Both the position numbers and the translations under genes were made by a program. Shown in pieces: positions 61,591 through 64,000 of a stretch of DNA of 64,000 nucleotides. The stretch spans positions 2,937,501-3,001,500 of the forward strand of contig NZ_CP031963.1 in assembly GCF_003443675.1 (NCBI RefSeq). The letters are read 5' to 3'. How positions within the stretch are numbered: the stretch's first letter is position 1; each line of letters starts with the position of its first letter. The DNA comes from Aquimarina sp. BL5 (GTDB lineage Bacteria; Bacteroidota; Bacteroidia; Flavobacteriales; Flavobacteriaceae). The notes beneath the pieces were generated by a model. It was not told where the DNA came from, did no database searches, and saw only the letters and a list, made by a program, of their open reading frames with translations.

Positions 61591-62916
61591 CTATTGTTTA
61601 AGTCCCTCTAACTCTACTATGTTTTCACTTGTTAAAAGTTGAAATTTCATATTATTTTCTTCTTCGATAAACTTGAAATAGATCTCATAAGGAAGTGCAA
61701 AAAACTCATTGTTCGATTTTGGATATAGTTTTAGCTTAGGAAAAACATCACTTTCCGTGACAAGCGTATTTCCTGATTTATCAAAAGTTATAGAAAACTC
61801 TCTATTAGTAAGATATGTACCTGTATATTTTGACAATAACTCATCTTCTATAGCTATCTCTTGGGGTATTTTATTATCCCAATGAAGACCTTCAATAATA
61901 TCAATCCCATGAGTCATTATTTCTTTTGTAATAGTATTGGTTATACCTGCACCATTATCACTATTGACAAAGACAATGATTCCGTTTTCACTTTTTGGTA
62001 ATAAAATAAGTGTTGTAACAACACCTGGATCACCTCCATCATGGTTTAAAACCATCTCATCGTTGGGCAACTCATTATAAACAACCCACCCTAAACCTTG
62101 ATTACGTTTTTTATTTATTGCGGAATGTGGTTTTACCATTTCATCATAAATAGATTTTTTCAGTATTGTTTGATTCATGATGGCTTGACCAAACAATGCC
62201 AGATCTTTTACTGTTAGAATCATATCATCTGCTGCATTAATTTTTTCAGTTTTATGGGGCATTTGATGAAGTATCCCTTTACTATTATACCATTTTGCAA
62301 ATCTTGTGGTATCACTATCGTTAATCCAACCCATAGTAGCATCTTTCATCTTTAGAGGTTTAAAAACAAGAGAGTCAACAATTTTTTCTAAACCAATACC
62401 AAATTTACTCTCTACAGCACGTCGTAGATATTCCATTCCTTCTCCAGAATATTGAAATTTTTCTCCAGGTTTAAAATTAAACTGCAACTTTCCATTTTTC
62501 TCATCCCATCGCCAATTCTTAAATCCAGTGGTATGACTTAAGCAATGTCTAGTCGTTATCATTCTAGCAAGACTATCTTCTTTAACATCAGGATCTACAT
62601 AGAACTTATAAAGTGGTTCGTCAAGATCCCAATTCCCTTGTTCTACTAATTTTAGAACCGTAGTGGCTACAACTGGTTTCGTAATACTGGCAATATTGAA
62701 TAAAGTGTTTTGGGGTGCTTTGATCCCTTTTTGATGTTCTCCATATACTTTTACAAACTCTATTTCGCCCTTGTTTATAATACCAACACCAACCGATAGT
62801 GCTTTATATTCTAACAAAAGATTGGGTATAAGTGAATCTAGTTTTACATTATATTTATCTTTACAAGAGGTCATAATAATACCGAGTAGTATGAAAAAGA
62901 ATAATGTTACTCTCAT
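61591..62916 (-). CDS. serine hydrolase lipoprotein, beta-lactamase/class C type
   Basis: 441 residues from ATG 62916 (MRVTLFFFILLGIIMTSCKD), one base after the stop of the upstream gene; longer frames overlap that gene and are rejected. Lipobox IMTSCKD. S77-x-x-K in NIASITKPVVATT is the catalytic serine motif; YSGEGMEYL takes the place of YxN and HDGGDPG is the third motif. A C-terminal domain of about 80 residues (LLSKYTGTYLTN ...) is typical of Bacteroidota serine hydrolases. In an operon with a DUF4440-type gene. Confidence 0.88.
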   Translation of the reverse strand: MRVTLFFFILLGIIMTSCKDKYNVKLDSLIPNLLLEYKALSVGVGIINKGEIEFVKVYGEHQKGIKAPQNTLFNIASITKPVVATTVLKLVEQGNWDLDEPLYKFYVDPDVKEDSLARMITTRHCLSHTTGFKNWRWDEKNGKLQFNFKPGEKFQYSGEGMEYLRRAVESKFGIGLEKIVDSLVFKPLKMKDATMGWINDSDTTRFAKWYNSKGILHQMPHKTEKINAADDMILTVKDLALFGQAIMNQTILKKSIYDEMVKPHSAINKKRNQGLGWVVYNELPNDEMVLNHDGGDPGVVTTLILLPKSENGIIVFVNSDNGAGITNTITKEIMTHGIDIIEGLHWDNKIPQEIAIEDELLSKYTGTYLTNREFSITFDKSGNTLVTESDVFPKLKLYPKSNNEFFALPYEIYFKFIEEENNMKFQLLTSENIVELEGLKQ

Positions 62917-62917
62917 A

Positions 62918-63395
62918 TTATAGGTTCTTATGGTCATAACTAATAGCACGTTTTACAATCCAAATAGTATCTTTTCTTTCCCATATAGTAATGAATTTAG
63001 CCGTCTCTACTTTTTTATCGTCTACATAAAAGTTGTGCGTCCCTTTTTGAAGAGCTCCATAATCTCCTAAAGCGTGAATCGTATGGGAAACTAATCTTCT
63101 AGTAACAGAAAAAGGTTTTGAACATTTATCATTAAATGAGGCTAGTTCCTTTTCTAGAGAAGTGTTTAAACCTGACCGATCATCATAAAATTCTATATCC
63201 TCTGTCAAAATAGTTTTAAAAACTTCTTTATTGCATCCGTTAAACCCTACCTGAAAAAGTAAACTGTCCATTTTTCTTATTTTAAATTCTAAAGAAGAAA
63301 TGTCTTTTTGAGCCATTGTTTTTTTGCGAAAAGAGCATGCTAAAAAGCAGCACAAACATTAATAAAAAAGAGTTTTTGATTTTTGATTTCTTCAT
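62918..63395 (-). pseudogene. DUF4440 (NTF2-like) protein, signal peptide frameshifted
   Basis: The in-frame part (62918-63355) gives an NTF2/DUF4440 domain: SLEFKIRKMDSLLFQVGFNGCNKEVFKTILTEDIEFYDDRSG ... HNFYVDDKKVETAKFITIWERKDTIWIVKRA. Its first codons (MCCFLACSFRKKTMAQK) make no sense as a signal. In the next frame, from ATG 63395, MKKSKIKNSFLLMFVLLFSM is a clear signal peptide running into the same region. The frames meet at seven T on the plus strand (63319-63325); one base fewer would join them as FSQKTMAQKD. Sequencing error or true mutation. Confidence 0.75.
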
Positions 63396-63451
63396 TGATT
63401 TTATTTTTTGATTAATGACTGATTATTCTTATCCACTCTAAAAATAAAGAC

Positions 63452-64000
63452 TTAAATACTGGACATCTTTTTGATATAATTGCTAGGTGTATCTTCTAAT
63501 ATTGTCTTAAAAGCTTTGTTAAAAGTTGATTTAGAATTAAATCCAGAATCAAACGACAATGCTAAAATAGTATGTTGCTCGTGTTCTCCTTTTTGGATCT
63601 TAGCGATGAACTCTTGTAACCTATATTTATTGATGTATTCGTAAAAGTTACACTTATGTATTTTATTTAGAAACCACGATAAATCGTTAGAAGATACTTT
63701 TAGTTCTGCAGCTAGTTTTCTGAGGGTAAGATTTGGATTCAGATAAACTTTATCAACAATTAACAAATGCTCTAATGAACTAGTAAGTGTTTCGATTTTA
63801 TCTTTCCCAAGCCTATCTCTGGTTAGATCTTTTTTGGGATAAAAAATAGGTACTCTAAAAATTTCTGGTTGTTTAAAACTATAAAAACCTACAACATACA
63901 TTATTACAGGAACACATGACCAAACAACGTTGTAATTAAAATATAGGTTATATACACCCATTCCAAAAGTTATGGTAAGATTTAAAAACCAGCAAAACGT
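63452..64000 (-). CDS. AraC family membrane regulator (partial)
   Basis: The frame is open to the right edge of the window, so the N-terminus is missing. The visible 182 residues hold one hydrophobic helix and an AraC HTH domain (LTLRKLAAELKVSSNDLSWFLNKIHKCNFYEYINKY, IQKGEHEQHTILALSFDSGFNSKSTFNKAFK). It is a clear paralog of the regulator at 58625-59743. The DUF4440/serine hydrolase pair follows on the same strand and may be regulated by it. Confidence 0.88.
   Translation of the reverse strand, partial: TFCWFLNLTITFGMGVYNLYFNYNVVWSCVPVIMYVVGFYSFKQPEIFRVPIFYPKKDLTRDRLGKDKIETLTSSLEHLLIVDKVYLNPNLTLRKLAAELKVSSNDLSWFLNKIHKCNFYEYINKYRLQEFIAKIQKGEHEQHTILALSFDSGFNSKSTFNKAFKTILEDTPSNYIKKMSSI

Noticed and set aside
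1..64000. tRNA, rRNA, CRISPR arrays, IS elements
   Set aside because: None seen by reading; no cloverleaf, regular spaced repeat or transposase was found, though a computed scan was not possible.

Overview
The window looks like chromosome of a marine Flavobacteriaceae-type Bacteroidota, possibly Aquimarina-like (an inference from gene content; no marker was searched). Supporting signs are the low GC, promoter -7 boxes of the form TAnnTTTG, type IX secretion (T9SS) C-terminal sorting domains, SxC lipoprotein signals, and the neighbourhood serS / TPR protein / DUF4286 / rsmA / mgtE. No tRNA, rRNA, CRISPR array, IS element or integrase was seen.

Layout. 0-6.5 kb: the end of a histidine kinase, an M23 peptidase, two small peptides with a shared GG-type leader, then a sigma factor and membrane anti-sigma-like gene converging on, and overlapping, a TPR-CHAT protease. 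6.6-17 kb: housekeeping genes (serS with a structured leader RNA, a TPR protein, rsmA, mgtE), interrupted by a small accessory insertion holding a monooxygenase and an AraC gene broken by a frameshift. 17-24.5 kb: a membrane protein/GH19 lysozyme-like pair, a 2-hydroxyacid dehydrogenase, a LuxR-HTH/DUF4199/DUF1801/VOC cluster, and a MarR regulator divergent from a hydrolase across two palindromic operators. 24.6-32 kb: a TM2 protein, an ars operon (arsR-DUF6428-arsN-arsC) without an efflux pump, MscS, an OlsF-like bifunctional acyltransferase, aspartokinase and a GNAT enzyme. 32-37 kb: fbp, then a four-gene signalling operon (coiled-coil protein, second coiled-coil/roadblock-like protein, Ras-like GTPase, hybrid histidine kinase). 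37.4-43.2 kb: the complete ligase-associated DNA repair cassette (exonuclease, ligase, Lhr-like helicase, PdeM). 43-52 kb: an aminotransferase-fold enzyme, a TspO-like protein, mfd and a T9SS-exported heparinase-like lyase.

52-64 kb is the accessory region and the most interesting part. It holds a beta-propeller lipoprotein, three paralogous secreted NHL/SMP-30-like propellers, two full GG-leader-type peptides plus decayed copies, two AraC-type membrane regulators, an XRE-type membrane regulator and two serine hydrolases. Two shared non-coding signals tie it together. One is a 15-bp motif lying 20-21 bp upstream of a -7-like box in front of all three NHL genes and the complete AraC regulator. 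The other is an upstream element that can fold as an H-type pseudoknot; it precedes one GG peptide at 1.7 kb, one at 60.2 kb and the propeller lipoprotein at 53.5 kb. The NHL-peptide-terminator order recurs twice, once intact and once decayed, so this may be an uncharacterised secreted-peptide/propeller module under AraC control. Its function is not known from sequence.
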